Source of the DNA: Sediminibacterium ginsengisoli
GTDB lineage: Bacteria; Bacteroidota; Bacteroidia; Chitinophagales; Chitinophagaceae
Assembly (NCBI GenBank): GCA_945901845.1
Contig: CAMDLR010000012.1
Span: 1-62,181, forward strand
Reading direction: 5' to 3'
DNA length: 62,181 nucleotides
The notes beneath the pieces are model-generated. The model did no database searches. It worked only from the letters and a program-made list of their open reading frames with translations, and had not been told where the DNA came from. Positions within the stretch are counted from its first letter, which is position 1; each line of letters starts with the position of its first letter. Positions 19,901-28,615 of this stretch are shown here, piece after piece. The translations under genes were made by a program, and so were the position numbers.

Positions 19901-20810
19901 AACCGTGCAAGTAATGCTTGCCGATTTAGGAACCTTAAATGCAAATGGTAGCTATACTTACTTCCCATTAAGCAGCGTTACATTTAATGTTACGGCCACA
20001 CACCCTACACCAACAGGCGGTGCTGTAACAGGTAACCCAGTAGGTGATACCGGTGCTATTTACCAATTAAATCTTCCAGTAAACACTCCTGGTGATCACG
20101 TATTAATGGTCACCTGTTCTAACGGTGCGACCATTTTTAGAAACAACAATATCCTTGGCGCCACGTATCCAATGGCTGTTCCTGGCGTATTTAGCATTAC
20201 AGGAAACAGCGTTAACTGGGGTTCCACCAATGATCCAAATCCTTTCTACTATTTCTTTTATAACATGAAAATTAGAACGCTGGCTGGCTGCGTAAGTGAT
20301 AAAGGAACCATTGTAGCCACTAACGTTGTAGCGCCTACCATTACAAAAGTGGCCGATTCACTTTCTAGTAGTGCAGTGTCTGGTAACCAGTGGTATTTTA
20401 ACGATGCCTCTATACCAGGTGAAACAGGACAAAAAACCAAATTAAGACAATCGGGTGCTTACAAGGTTGTGGTTACAGATGCAACAGGTTGTTCGCAAAC
20501 ATCTAATATCATCAACCACGTTGTAACTGCTTTACCGCCAGAAGTGGTAGCCAAAGAAATTAATTTAACCGTATCGCCTAACCCTAACAATGGTAAATTT
20601 CAATTGCGTTTTGAAGTTAAAAATAGGGCGCCATTAAATATTGATATTTTAACCGCCAGTGGTCAAAAAGTATTTACCGAATCGACACCTAATTTTAATG
20701 GGGTGTACAGCAAGGAAATCAATATTGGGAAACCAAGCTCGGCGTATTACCTTTTAAAAATTGAGCACAACAAAAAAACATACACCCAAAAAGTAATTAT
20801 CATAGACTAG
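16992..20810 (+). CDS. Secreted subtilisin-like (S8) serine protease with type IX sorting domain
   Basis: 1272 residues. A signal peptide (residues 1-29, ending SIAQ) leads to an S8 peptidase domain with Asp132 (GIWDGG), His159 (SDHGTHVTGT), the oxyanion Asn269 (KSAGNS) and Ser383 (LSGTSMSSP). Next is a beta-rich region, then a GEVED-type domain from about residue 600 (YCASAPSSNAGGKID ... FIDYNNNGSFTDD), a CARDB-like segment (NDVSITNITSPSSLECED), an Ig-like stretch and a C-terminal type IX sorting domain of about 80 residues starting NLTVSPNPNNGKF. The last domain directs passage through the outer membrane and is normally cleaved. It is probably a cell-surface or released protease; the substrate is unknown. 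The gene starts 73 bp from the divergent lipoprotein gene. Confidence 0.93.
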   Translation: MKTIKFKRTAHFFATIFICTLLVTNSIAQTTTEPAILERTAKGLQIADKENYIKALSLAKQKGWALTITDKEGNVGKLVGVDGFNLPKYYIAHNNAIAANTTRTNQLWPGGSSGLNLSGSSASVKNKLGIWDGGKILTTHVELINRVTQKDNSSVLSDHGTHVTGTMIAGGVNPSAKGMAYGLQGIIAYDFSGDKAEVASEAANLLVSNHSYGTITGWNYNSSQSRWEFYGRSTDNEDYKFGYYSNDTQLLDSIAYNAPYYLYVKSAGNSRNQNGPAVGQPFFRYNASNSMAAAGNRPDGISNNDGYEIVSWDGNAKNILTVGAVNGISSIYSRPEDVVMSSFSCWGPTDDGRIKPDIVANGVAVLSSTSGSNTSYASLSGTSMSSPNASGSLILLQELYARLKNGEFLRAATIKGLAIHTASEAGIAPGPDYKFGFGLLNVEKAAAVISASVANNNNASSEHLMFENVFNTTTTSFSTNVIASGKGQLKATISWTDPKGNVETVNVLNDRTPKLVNDLDVRVTTNGSAKVYRPWVMIPSSPSSDPSPGDNVLDNVEVVDVDSTIPGQSYTVTVTYKNTLQRGTQAYSLLVSGVGGTAYCASAPSSNAGGKIDSVSFRTIRYSNPTGGTTYTDNTKMVAQIEPLQSVPFYVRAASSDATNVNKIGKIFIDYNNNGSFTDDNELVATSGNLANAATFTGSIAVPNTVTIGNYLRMRIVLQETSSAADVNACGTYGKGETQDYRLLVINPSNDVSITNITSPSSLECEDSTQYLTVQLRNNGSSPADNVSVTAAIKEGNTVISTINAPYPGTIPGQTNASLTLQKPFLTKANTSYNVAVTVNFTGDQNPSNNTLNSDVSISRKSGTPDAIGTICGTNAILKVNNPEAGANYFWYSSATSNTPIAAGPTFNTNTIPTNKTYYVGREMKTTVGLPNKMVHPDGGYNSFSGNFVRINNSVPVVIESVRLYIGNPGTVQVMLADLGTLNANGSYTYFPLSSVTFNVTATHPTPTGGAVTGNPVGDTGAIYQLNLPVNTPGDHVLMVTCSNGATIFRNNNILGATYPMAVPGVFSITGNSVNWGSTNDPNPFYYFFYNMKIRTLAGCVSDKGTIVATNVVAPTITKVADSLSSSAVSGNQWYFNDASIPGETGQKTKLRQSGAYKVVVTDATGCSQTSNIINHVVTALPPEVVAKEINLTVSPNPNNGKFQLRFEVKNRAPLNIDILTASGQKVFTESTPNFNGVYSKEINIGKPSSAYYLLKIEHNKKTYTQKVIIID

Positions 20811-20825
20811 TTAGACACACTAACG

Positions 20826-20838
20826 TACCTTTAAGGTA
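20826..20838 (+). promoter_or_regulatory. -7-like box TACCTTTA inside a 13-bp palindrome at the start codon
   Basis: TACCTTTA (20826-20833, one mismatch to TAnnTTTG) ends 4 nt before the ATG at 20838. It forms the left part of the palindrome TACCTT-T-AAGGTA, whose last base is the A of the start codon. The gene may instead be read through from the protease gene, which ends 27 bp upstream. Confidence 0.35.
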
Positions 20839-21575
20839 TGAAAAAGTTTTACCTAGTTATATTTGTAATAGCTGCCTGCTTAACAACTGGCAGCTATTCT
20901 TTTGCTCAAAAAAATGAGAAAAGAACGGGCTTTTTAAAAGACAGTACTACACAAATGCCCATTGTACTTGCTAGTGTTACCAACTTAACCACACGCGAAA
21001 CAGTGATGACCAGTAGTGCTGGAAAATTTTTAATTGCGGTAAAACCTAAAGACATTTTATCCTTTGCAGCTGTTGGTTATTATTTTGATACCCTTACTGT
21101 TACTTCAGAAAATAATACGGACGCAATTGCCGCTTATTTAAAACCATTAGGCGCCTATTTAGGTAACGTAACAGTAAGTAGTAAAGGATTAAATAGATAT
21201 CAGTTAGATAGTATGGAGCGCCGCAAAGAATTTTTACAAGGCATTGCAAATTATATGATACCAGCCGTTGCCAAAGCAAATTCGGGCGCAGGTATCGCGC
21301 TTAACATTGACCGTTTTTCTAAAAATGAAAAAAGAAAAAGAAGGGCTTATTCGTTTTATGAATCCAATGAAAACGAAGCCTATATCAATTACCGTTTTAC
21401 CCCAGAACTAGTAGCTTCACTTACTGGTTTTAAAGACGATGCACTACAAGCATTTATGCAAACCTATAGACCCTCTGCCGCTTGGTTACGATCAAATCTA
21501 ACAAAAGAAGATTTAGTGTATTATATCAATGCGCAATTAAAAAATTATAAGCCTACTCGTAACGAAGTGCGTTAA
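20838..21575 (+). CDS. Secreted carboxypeptidase-regulatory-like domain protein
   Basis: 245 residues. A signal peptide (residues 1-23, ending SFAQ) precedes a beta-sandwich domain of the carboxypeptidase-regulatory-like type: GFLKDSTTQMPIVLASVTNLTTRETVMTS, then the typical AVGYYFDTLTV. This domain is usual at the N terminus of TonB-dependent receptors, but here no barrel follows. The rest (about residues 115-245) is a charged helical region with no family that I recognise. It should be periplasmic or surface-associated. It follows the protease gene by 27 bp and ends inside the 3' end of the convergent permease gene, overlapping by 23 bp. Function unknown. Confidence 0.8.
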   Translation: MKKFYLVIFVIAACLTTGSYSFAQKNEKRTGFLKDSTTQMPIVLASVTNLTTRETVMTSSAGKFLIAVKPKDILSFAAVGYYFDTLTVTSENNTDAIAAYLKPLGAYLGNVTVSSKGLNRYQLDSMERRKEFLQGIANYMIPAVAKANSGAGIALNIDRFSKNEKRKRRAYSFYESNENEAYINYRFTPELVASLTGFKDDALQAFMQTYRPSAAWLRSNLTKEDLVYYINAQLKNYKPTRNEVR

Positions 21576-22836
21576 TTGGATTGAGTTTAGCAGCTTTCAT
21601 GGCCGGATAAATACCGGCACCAAGGCCAACAGCGGTACAAATAATAATACCTGTAATGACCCATCCCCATGGAATAATAAATCCAGTATTTAAAAATATG
21701 GCAAAAATATTTCCAACGCCAACACCTAATAAGATTCCAAAAAAGGCGCCTAGTAAACTAATAATCACACTCTCAAATAAAAACTGCTGACGCACATTTT
21801 TACTTTTTCCACCAATGGCTTTAATGAGGCCCACTTCTTTGGTTCTTTCGTTAACGGCTACTAGCATAATATTCATAAGGCCAATAGCGGCACCTATCAG
21901 TGTAATTAAACCAATCGCGCCAGCAGAGCCTGTAATACTACTCAAAAACCCAATAAATAATTCGGCAAACTTGTCGCTTTTTTCAATCACAAAATTATCT
22001 GTTTCGGTAGGCATTAATTTTCTGATAGATCTAAAATAAGCTGTGGCCTGACCCGCCGCAGGGTCAATTTCTTTAACATTGGCAACCATAACACCCATCA
22101 AAAAAGAGTTACTAGCATTGGCATACTTTCCTATATTATTATAGGTCGTAACAATCACATCGTCTTGACGCAACATTGCACTAGAGCCCTTTGCTTTTAA
22201 AAGCCCAACCACACGGTATGGAGCGCCACTAACCCGAACAACTTTATCAATACATTTTTCTGGCTTATCACCAAACAAAGTAACTGCAACAGCATTACCT
22301 AAAATACAAACGTTACGACCACTTTGTACATCCTGCTCATTTAAATTTCGGCCCTGAATTAATGTGTAACCACTTACCGCTAAATAATTTTCGTCGCCAC
22401 CCATAAGGGTTATTTGCGGATTGGTTTTTTTATCTTGGTAATGAATTTCTTGACCGCCCGGACCCCTTCTATAAATACTTACAAAAGCATTTGGAAAGCT
22501 ATAGGTTTTTTTAAAAAACTCGGCGTCTTCTTTGCGAATGGGTTTATCTAAATTTGATTTTTTTTCTTTTTGACCCCTTACCGATTTTGCAACATCAGAA
22601 TTACCACCTCCCATTCTCACGCGTGAATTTTTGTACCTGATATTAAAGGCGTTGGTACCCATCGAAGAAAAACTTTCTTTAAGGCTTTGGTTCATGGCTT
22701 CAATCGCCGTAATAATTCCAATCAGTGCCATAATTCCAAATGCAATAATGGCTACGGTAATACTTGTACGTAATTTGTTGGCAAGAACCGTACGCCAAGC
22801 AATTGATAAAGAATCTAAAGAAGTCATTCCTGCCAT
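21553..22836 (-). CDS. MacB-type ABC transporter permease
   Basis: 427 residues. One N-terminal membrane helix (about residues 21-45, SITVAIIAFGIMALIGIITAI) is followed by a large periplasmic MacB-PCD domain and three C-terminal membrane helices of the FtsX type (GLITLIGAAIGLMNIMLVAVNERTKEVGLIKAIGG is the coupling region). It lacks an ATPase domain, so it needs a separate ATP-binding partner, which is not in this window. Such permeases work with MacA-like adaptors in macrolide, lipoprotein or peptide export. A TATCTTTA box at 22856-22863 lies 19 nt before the start. The 3' end overlaps the convergent gene by 23 bp. Confidence 0.92.
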   Translation of the reverse strand: MAGMTSLDSLSIAWRTVLANKLRTSITVAIIAFGIMALIGIITAIEAMNQSLKESFSSMGTNAFNIRYKNSRVRMGGGNSDVAKSVRGQKEKKSNLDKPIRKEDAEFFKKTYSFPNAFVSIYRRGPGGQEIHYQDKKTNPQITLMGGDENYLAVSGYTLIQGRNLNEQDVQSGRNVCILGNAVAVTLFGDKPEKCIDKVVRVSGAPYRVVGLLKAKGSSAMLRQDDVIVTTYNNIGKYANASNSFLMGVMVANVKEIDPAAGQATAYFRSIRKLMPTETDNFVIEKSDKFAELFIGFLSSITGSAGAIGLITLIGAAIGLMNIMLVAVNERTKEVGLIKAIGGKSKNVRQQFLFESVIISLLGAFFGILLGVGVGNIFAIFLNTGFIIPWGWVITGIIICTAVGLGAGIYPAMKAAKLNPINALRYE

Positions 22837-22855
22837 AATAGTAGCATTATAGCTG

Positions 22856-22863
22856 TAAAGATA
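22856..22863 (-). promoter_or_regulatory. -7-like box TATCTTTA of the MacB-type permease
   Basis: One mismatch to TAnnTTTG, 19 nt before the ATG at 22836. It lies between the permease and the end of the nuo operon and gives the permease gene its own promoter. Confidence 0.4.
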
Positions 22864-22942
22864 GCACAGATTAGGCAGCCCCTAAACAGAGGGCCTCAAA
22901 AAAATGAGGAGCGGTAAGCGGACCCATAAGTATGGTAAAAAA

Positions 22943-24337
22943 CTAAAAGTAAAGCCAGCTCAATAATAGAGAAGGCCAAATACCCAATAGCACAATGAGT
23001 GCCGCAACAGCTATCAATGCCGCTTTAAAACCACCTGTAATAGGCAGGGTTTGCGGATCTCCTTCTTTAAAATACATCGCCTGAATCACTCTAAAGTAAT
23101 AGTACACACTCACGGCAGCTAAAAGTACGGCTACAATGATAAGCCATAGTGCGCCTCCCGCTTGCAATGCACCCGCTAATACATAGTATTTAGCAAAGAA
23201 GCCAGCTGTTAATGGAATACCAGATAATGATAATAATGAAACAGTTGCTGCAAAAGCAAGAACCGGTTCTTTTTTAGCAAGGCCGTTAAAGCCATCTAAG
23301 GTATAATCATGTAATTTAATAAGCACCGCAAAAATGCTAATGGTTGCTAAACTGTAAGCTGCTGCATACAATAAAATACCTTCTTTAGCAATTTCAGTAT
23401 TGCTGGCATAGAGTGCAAAAAGCATAAAGCCTGCTTGCGCGATACTAGAATAAGCGAGCATCCGTTTTACGCTCTGCTGAAATACAGCCGTGATATTTCC
23501 AATTAATAAAGTAGATACAATGGCAAAATCAACTATGATATGCCAAGTAGGTCCAAGTATCGTGTACTGATTTTCAAATACGCGAATAAAAGCGAGCATA
23601 CCTGCAGCCTTTACAATGGTAGACATAAAAGAAGTAAACACACTTGGTGCGCCATCATATACATCGGGTGTCCAAAAATGAAAAGGAGCAGCTGATACTT
23701 TAAAAGACATAGCAGCAAACAACAAGATGACACCTGCTACAAGCAAGTACGGAGGTTGCTGAGAAGCAGTAACTACGCCTCTTAAGCCAGCGCCATGCAC
23801 CATGCCAAAATTACCCGTTGCACCATACATAAGCGCAATACCCATAAGCATAATACCTGTCGAAAAAGAACCCATTAAAAAATACTTCAGCGACGCTTCG
23901 TTACTTTTCAAATTTCTTTTATCGGAACCAGTTAAAATATAAAGTGGTATCGATAAAATTTCTACGCCAATAAACAACATGAGGAGTCCATTAAATGAAC
24001 TTAATATAGCAACACCACAAAGCACAAAAAAGATAAGTGCAAAATACTCTGCCACATTCACGCCCACTTCTGTAATGTCATTTCCACTTAATACTAAATA
24101 TATAAATGTTGCGCCGTATGCGATACAGTTAAAAAACAAGCCATAACGCTGGGTTACAATTAAATCATGCGTATTAATATCAAATGAAAATAAATTATTC
24201 ATTTCCATTAAATTGGCAGCGAGTAATACAAGCATCCCCACAGTTGCAATATTTTTGATGATTGTTTTATTGGTGGTAAAAATGCCACTAAACATCATCA
24301 CAACACCCAGTAAAGCCGATACAATAATTGCGTTCAT
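22943..24337 (-). CDS. nuoN: NADH-quinone oxidoreductase subunit N
   Basis: 464 residues, about 14 membrane helices. It is one of the three antiporter-like proton-channel subunits of complex I in the inner membrane. The family signature is visible in FIGVEILSIPLYILTG (conserved Glu), in KYFLMGSFSTGIMLMGIALMYG and in the Lys-containing MSFKVSAAPFHFWTPDVYDGAPS. It is the last gene of the operon, 6 bp after nuoM. Downstream, before the MacB-type permease, there is a short CCTCA/TGAGG hairpin at 22894-22909 with no T-run, so no clear terminator. Confidence 0.97.
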   Translation of the reverse strand: MNAIIVSALLGVVMMFSGIFTTNKTIIKNIATVGMLVLLAANLMEMNNLFSFDINTHDLIVTQRYGLFFNCIAYGATFIYLVLSGNDITEVGVNVAEYFALIFFVLCGVAILSSFNGLLMLFIGVEILSIPLYILTGSDKRNLKSNEASLKYFLMGSFSTGIMLMGIALMYGATGNFGMVHGAGLRGVVTASQQPPYLLVAGVILLFAAMSFKVSAAPFHFWTPDVYDGAPSVFTSFMSTIVKAAGMLAFIRVFENQYTILGPTWHIIVDFAIVSTLLIGNITAVFQQSVKRMLAYSSIAQAGFMLFALYASNTEIAKEGILLYAAAYSLATISIFAVLIKLHDYTLDGFNGLAKKEPVLAFAATVSLLSLSGIPLTAGFFAKYYVLAGALQAGGALWLIIVAVLLAAVSVYYYFRVIQAMYFKEGDPQTLPITGGFKAALIAVAALIVLLGIWPSLLLSWLYF

Positions 24338-24343
24338 AAGAAA

Positions 24344-25777
24344 TTATTTTATAACGAGTAAAGCGTTAACAGAATCTTTGGTTAAATCAATCAATGGTTG
24401 CGGATATACACCTAGCGCAATAACAGCAACAACAATTACAATAAGTACCCATTTGCTGTAACAGTTTATTTCGGTTGCATTTGCTGTAATAGCAGACACT
24501 TCACCAAAGAGTACTTTTTGTACCATCTGAAGTGTGTAAACAGCACCTAAAATAATGCCCACACCGGCAGCAGCGGCAATCCAAATATTATATTGGAAAA
24601 GTCCATTAAATAATAAGAATTCACCAATAAATGCATTGGTTAATGGAAGTGCAATATTTGCAAATGCAAGCACTACAAATAAAATGGCCATGGTAGGTGC
24701 TTTTGTAGCCAGTCCGCCTAGTTCAGATAATTTTCTAGTACCTAGTGTATTTTCGATAGCATTAGCAAGAATCCAAAGACCTATCACGTTAATACCGTGG
24801 TTAAACATTTGTACTTGCACCCCTTGCAATCCAAGTGAACCGCCAGCAAAAATAGCAGCGGCCATCAGTCCAATATGTGCAATAGAAGAATAAGCAATTA
24901 AACGCTTGATATCATCTTGCTTGATGGCAATTAAAGAAGCGTATATCATACCCACAACAGACAATATAATAATTGGCATCGCAAACTGATGTGCAGCAAA
25001 AGGAAAGAGTGGTAACACCCAACGAATCACTGCAAATAAACCCATTTTAACCATCACACCACTTAACACCATAGTTGAAGCAGTTGGCGCCTGTTCGTAA
25101 GCATCGGGCTGCCAAGTGTGTAAAGGAAAGATGGGCATTTTGATGGCAAAAGCTATAAAAAATAAAAAGAAAGGAAGGGCTTCTTCACCACTGGTTAAAT
25201 CAGTGTTGGTAAAAGAAGACCATGCAAAACTATGATCCTTGGTATGCAGGTAAACCAGTAAGATACCTACAAGCATTAATAAAGAACCTACAAATGTGTA
25301 AATGAAAAATTTAAACGTAACTGCAATTCTTTTTTCTCCACCCCAAATAGAAGACAAAAAGTAAACAGGTATTAAAGCAAGTTCCCAGAAGAAATAAAAT
25401 AAAAGGGCATCCATTGAAACAAACACACCTATTAATCCTACTTGCGCGAGGGACATCAGCGCATAAAAGGCACCTGGATTACTATAATTGTTATTTCGGG
25501 TAGCAATTAATATAAGCGGCATACTAATGGCAGTTAATAGCACGAGCATTTTAGACATACCATCAAGTGCTACGCTAAAGCTTGCGCCAATACTAGGCAA
25601 CCAAGTAGCTTGATACTGATGCATAGATGCCGGCATGGCATAGATACCAATTACAGCAGTTAGTAAAGTAATTACCGATGCTACTATTGCCCAGTTACTT
25701 GCTGCCTTTTGGTCTTTAATAAAGAACCCTAAAATGCCTGCAACCAGCGGAATAAAAAGTAATAAAACAGGAATCAT
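24344..25777 (-). CDS. nuoM: NADH-quinone oxidoreductase subunit M
   Basis: 477 residues, about 14 membrane helices; an antiporter-like proton-pumping subunit of complex I. The conserved Glu of the first half-channel lies in YFFWELALIPVYFL, and the second half has AFAIKMPIFPLHTWQPDAYEQAPTA and KQDDIKRLIAYSSIAHIGLM. Length and order of segments fit the family with no insertion. It lies 40 bp after nuoL and 6 bp before nuoN on the same strand. Confidence 0.97.
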   Translation of the reverse strand: MIPVLLLFIPLVAGILGFFIKDQKAASNWAIVASVITLLTAVIGIYAMPASMHQYQATWLPSIGASFSVALDGMSKMLVLLTAISMPLILIATRNNNYSNPGAFYALMSLAQVGLIGVFVSMDALLFYFFWELALIPVYFLSSIWGGEKRIAVTFKFFIYTFVGSLLMLVGILLVYLHTKDHSFAWSSFTNTDLTSGEEALPFFLFFIAFAIKMPIFPLHTWQPDAYEQAPTASTMVLSGVMVKMGLFAVIRWVLPLFPFAAHQFAMPIIILSVVGMIYASLIAIKQDDIKRLIAYSSIAHIGLMAAAIFAGGSLGLQGVQVQMFNHGINVIGLWILANAIENTLGTRKLSELGGLATKAPTMAILFVVLAFANIALPLTNAFIGEFLLFNGLFQYNIWIAAAAGVGIILGAVYTLQMVQKVLFGEVSAITANATEINCYSKWVLIVIVVAVIALGVYPQPLIDLTKDSVNALLVIK

Positions 25778-25817
25778 ATCTTTTATTTAACGTAAATAGA
25801 ACGGTTAAAATAATATA

Positions 25818-27737
25818 CTAAAATATTTTACGAATGAAATGCATAATGGTGTTGTCGTTAAACCAAATAATAATAAAGAGCACGAGTGCCATAACCATCA
25901 TTAAAATATAACTACCCACTTGTCCACTTTGTAACAGTCTAAATTGACGACTTCCATACCCCACTAATTTTCCAACACCATTTACGGCGCCATCAATTAC
26001 AAATTTCTCAACACTATTTTTTAGAAACGATGCAAACCAATAAAGCGGCTTTATAATTACCGTATCATAGAGTTCATCGACATACCATTTGTTTTCTAAT
26101 ATTGTAGCAATACCCGTATTAGGCTCCGCCTTTTCATATTTTTTAAACTTGGTAATCGCATACACAATCACCATTAAAATAATGGTGGTTGCCGTACCCA
26201 TTAAAATCCATTCGGTAGAAGCCTCAAGGTGGTGCGCATGCGAAAGGGCCTTTGAACCCGCAAATACAGGGGCTAAAAAATGTTCAAGTGCATGTGCATT
26301 GGGTGCAAAAAGTTCAGGAATACCAATAAATCCTGCCACTACTGCAAAAAATGCAAGTACCATTAGTGGTAAGGTCATGGCAATTGGACTTTCGTGTAAA
26401 TGCGCCTGTTGATGCGCAGTACCTCTAAAGTTTCCTAAAAAAGTAAGGCTATATAACCTGAACATATAAAATGCAGTTAAAAGTGCACCGCCCATACCTA
26501 CATAATAGAATATAGGGTTGGTGGCATAGGCTGCCATTAAAATTTCATCTTTAGAAAAGAACCCTGAAAAAGGAGGCACACCCGCAATGGCAATACACCC
26601 AAGTAAAAAGGTAAGATGCGTAATTGGTAGCTTACTTTTTAGTCCACCCATTTTAGTAATGTCTTGTTCGTGGTGCATGGCATGAATGACAGAACCAGCG
26701 CCTAAAAATAAAAGGGCTTTAAAAAATGCGTGTGTCATAACGTGAAACACGGCGCCTGTATAGGCACCAACACCTAAACCTAAAAACATATAACCGAGCT
26801 GACTTACGGTTGAGTAAGCCAGTACTTTTTTAATATCATTTTGCTTGAGCGCAATGGTTGCAGCAAAAATAGCAGTAGATAAACCAATGATCGCTACAAG
26901 GCTTTGTGTTGCAGGTGCCATGGTATATAAAATATTACTACGCGCAATCATATAAATACCAGCCGTAACCATGGTAGCCGCGTGTATAAGCGCAGACACC
27001 GGTGTAGGACCCGCCATGGCATCTGGAAGCCAGGTGTACAAAGGAATTTGAGCACTCTTACCCATCGCACCTACAAATAGCAATGTAGTAATGATGGTAA
27101 TATCTGTGGTAGATAACTGAGCTACAGCAGCAAAAACAGATGCATAAGAAACAGTTCCTAATTTAAAAATCAACCAAAATACAGCGAGTAAAAAACCAAG
27201 ATCGCCAATACGGTTCATGATAAATGCTTTTTTAGCAGCTGCATTGTAATTGTTATTCTTAAACCAAAATCCAATGAGTAAATAAGAACACAAACCAACG
27301 CCTTCCCAACCAATAAACATCACCACATAATTGCCTCCTAATACGAGTAACAACATCGAAAACACAAACAAATTTAAATAAGCAAAATACCTACCAAAAT
27401 GCATCGGCTCTTCTTCCTGCATATATGCAGTCGAATACAAATGGATCAAAAATCCAATACCCGTAATAATAAGTAAGAAAAGCGATGACAATGGATCTAC
27501 CAAAAATTCGAAAGGAATCATTAAAGTACCAACATGAATAAAATTAAAAAGTTGCACGGTTGCACCGCCGCCATTTTTAACATCAAAGAATATCAATAAG
27601 CTCACTACAAAAGAAGCAAGCATGGCGCCAGATCCAATGATACCAATCATAGATTTAGACAATGACTTTCTGAGAAGTCCGTTAACCAGAAAACCGAGTA
27701 ACGGAAAAAGGGGCACTAAATAAACAAGCTTACTCAT
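25818..27737 (-). CDS. nuoL: NADH-quinone oxidoreductase subunit L
   Basis: 639 residues. It is the largest antiporter-like subunit of complex I, with about 16 membrane helices, including the long lateral helix near the C terminus. Recognisable parts are FIGWEGVGLCSYLLIGFWF, GAMGKSAQIPLYTWLPDAMAGPTPVSALIHAATMVTAG and ALKQNDIKKVLAYSTVSQLGYM. His-rich loops late in the protein (QQAHLHES, HAHHLEAS) are typical of the region before the lateral helix. The stop of nuoK lies 7 bp before its start. Nothing is missing or fused. Confidence 0.97.
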   Translation of the reverse strand: MSKLVYLVPLFPLLGFLVNGLLRKSLSKSMIGIIGSGAMLASFVVSLLIFFDVKNGGGATVQLFNFIHVGTLMIPFEFLVDPLSSLFLLIITGIGFLIHLYSTAYMQEEEPMHFGRYFAYLNLFVFSMLLLVLGGNYVVMFIGWEGVGLCSYLLIGFWFKNNNYNAAAKKAFIMNRIGDLGFLLAVFWLIFKLGTVSYASVFAAVAQLSTTDITIITTLLFVGAMGKSAQIPLYTWLPDAMAGPTPVSALIHAATMVTAGIYMIARSNILYTMAPATQSLVAIIGLSTAIFAATIALKQNDIKKVLAYSTVSQLGYMFLGLGVGAYTGAVFHVMTHAFFKALLFLGAGSVIHAMHHEQDITKMGGLKSKLPITHLTFLLGCIAIAGVPPFSGFFSKDEILMAAYATNPIFYYVGMGGALLTAFYMFRLYSLTFLGNFRGTAHQQAHLHESPIAMTLPLMVLAFFAVVAGFIGIPELFAPNAHALEHFLAPVFAGSKALSHAHHLEASTEWILMGTATTIILMVIVYAITKFKKYEKAEPNTGIATILENKWYVDELYDTVIIKPLYWFASFLKNSVEKFVIDGAVNGVGKLVGYGSRQFRLLQSGQVGSYILMMVMALVLFIIIWFNDNTIMHFIRKIF

Positions 27738-27744
27738 ATCCTAG

Positions 27745-28080
27745 TTAGTTTTTTAATCTATTCAAGAAGTTAATATCTACACTGTGTACATTTCGGTACA
27801 TCATAACAATAATAGCAAGTCCTACACTCACTTCTGCAGCAGCCACTACCATAATAAAGAACACAAATAATTGCGCCTCTATACCAGCCATCGACGTTTT
27901 ATCGCCAGCAAGGGCCATGGTATTGTGCACTTTTGAAAACGCAACGAGTAATAAATTCACAGCGTTTAGCATGAGCTCGATACACATGAAAACGATAATA
28001 GCATTTCTGCGCGTTAAAACGCCAACAATGCCAATACTAAATAAAGCAAGACAGAGGTAGATATAATATTGAATAGGCAT
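27745..28080 (-). CDS. nuoK: NADH-quinone oxidoreductase subunit K
   Basis: 111 residues with three membrane helices, the homologue of mitochondrial ND4L. The two buried glutamates of the proton path are seen in [18 protein letters not shown] and in [14 protein letters not shown]. It is slightly longer than the E. coli protein (100 residues) because of the segment [16 protein letters not shown] between helices 2 and 3. It sits between nuoJ (21 bp upstream) and nuoL (7 bp downstream). Confidence 0.96.
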   Translation of the reverse strand: MPIQYYIYLCLALFSIGIVGVLTRRNAIIVFMCIELMLNAVNLLLVAFSKVHNTMALAGDKTSMAGIEAQLFVFFIMVVAAAEVSVGLAIIVMMYRNVHSVDINFLNRLKN

Positions 28081-28101
28081 ATGCGAATACTTTAATGTTA
28101 A

Positions 28102-28605
28102 TTATGCTTTTTTACCAATGACAACTGCGCCAACCATGGCACTTAAAAACAACACACTGCTAATTTCAAAAGGCACTACAAAATCGTTGAAGAGCGCCTT
28201 TCCTAAATTCTTAATCAGTCCTATTTCACCGGTACCCATCGTTACAGCAATATTGTTTAATTCGTTTGCTTGCTTTACAAGTGATACCAGCACCATTAAA
28301 AAACAACCGCCCGCAATTATACCTGCTAGTTTTAACCAATTGTTTTTTTGTGGTTCGGTAGATGCGTTGAGGTTCATAAGCATGATCACAAATAGAAATA
28401 ACACCATGATCGCACCTGCATAAACGATAATATTAACGATGGCTAAAAACTGTGCGTTTAATAAAATGTAATGACCAGAGATTGCAAAAAATACAGCAAT
28501 CAACCAAAGTACACTATGCACCGGGTTTTTACTAACCACCACCATCACTGCACTAAATAGTGCAAGTACCGTTAAAAAATAAAATAAGAATTGTGTAATA
28601 CTCAT
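28102..28605 (-). CDS. nuoJ: NADH-quinone oxidoreductase subunit J
   Basis: 167 residues with five membrane helices, the homologue of ND6. The third helix region INIIVYAGAIMVLFLFVIMLMN holds the conserved Tyr-Ala-Gly-Ala pi-bulge motif that links the quinone site to the antiporter chain. The N-terminal NPVHSVLWLIAVFFAISG is also typical. It lies 10 bp after nuoI and 21 bp before nuoK. Confidence 0.96.
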   Translation of the reverse strand: MSITQFLFYFLTVLALFSAVMVVVSKNPVHSVLWLIAVFFAISGHYILLNAQFLAIVNIIVYAGAIMVLFLFVIMLMNLNASTEPQKNNWLKLAGIIAGGCFLMVLVSLVKQANELNNIAVTMGTGEIGLIKNLGKALFNDFVVPFEISSVLFLSAMVGAVVIGKKA

Positions 28606-28615
28606 GCGTTCGTTA

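Noticed and set aside
22894..22909. CCTCA-(A7-like loop)-TGAGG hairpin after nuoN as a terminator
   Set aside because: The stem is only 5 bp, with no T-run after it on the minus strand; at most a weak stop or processing site.
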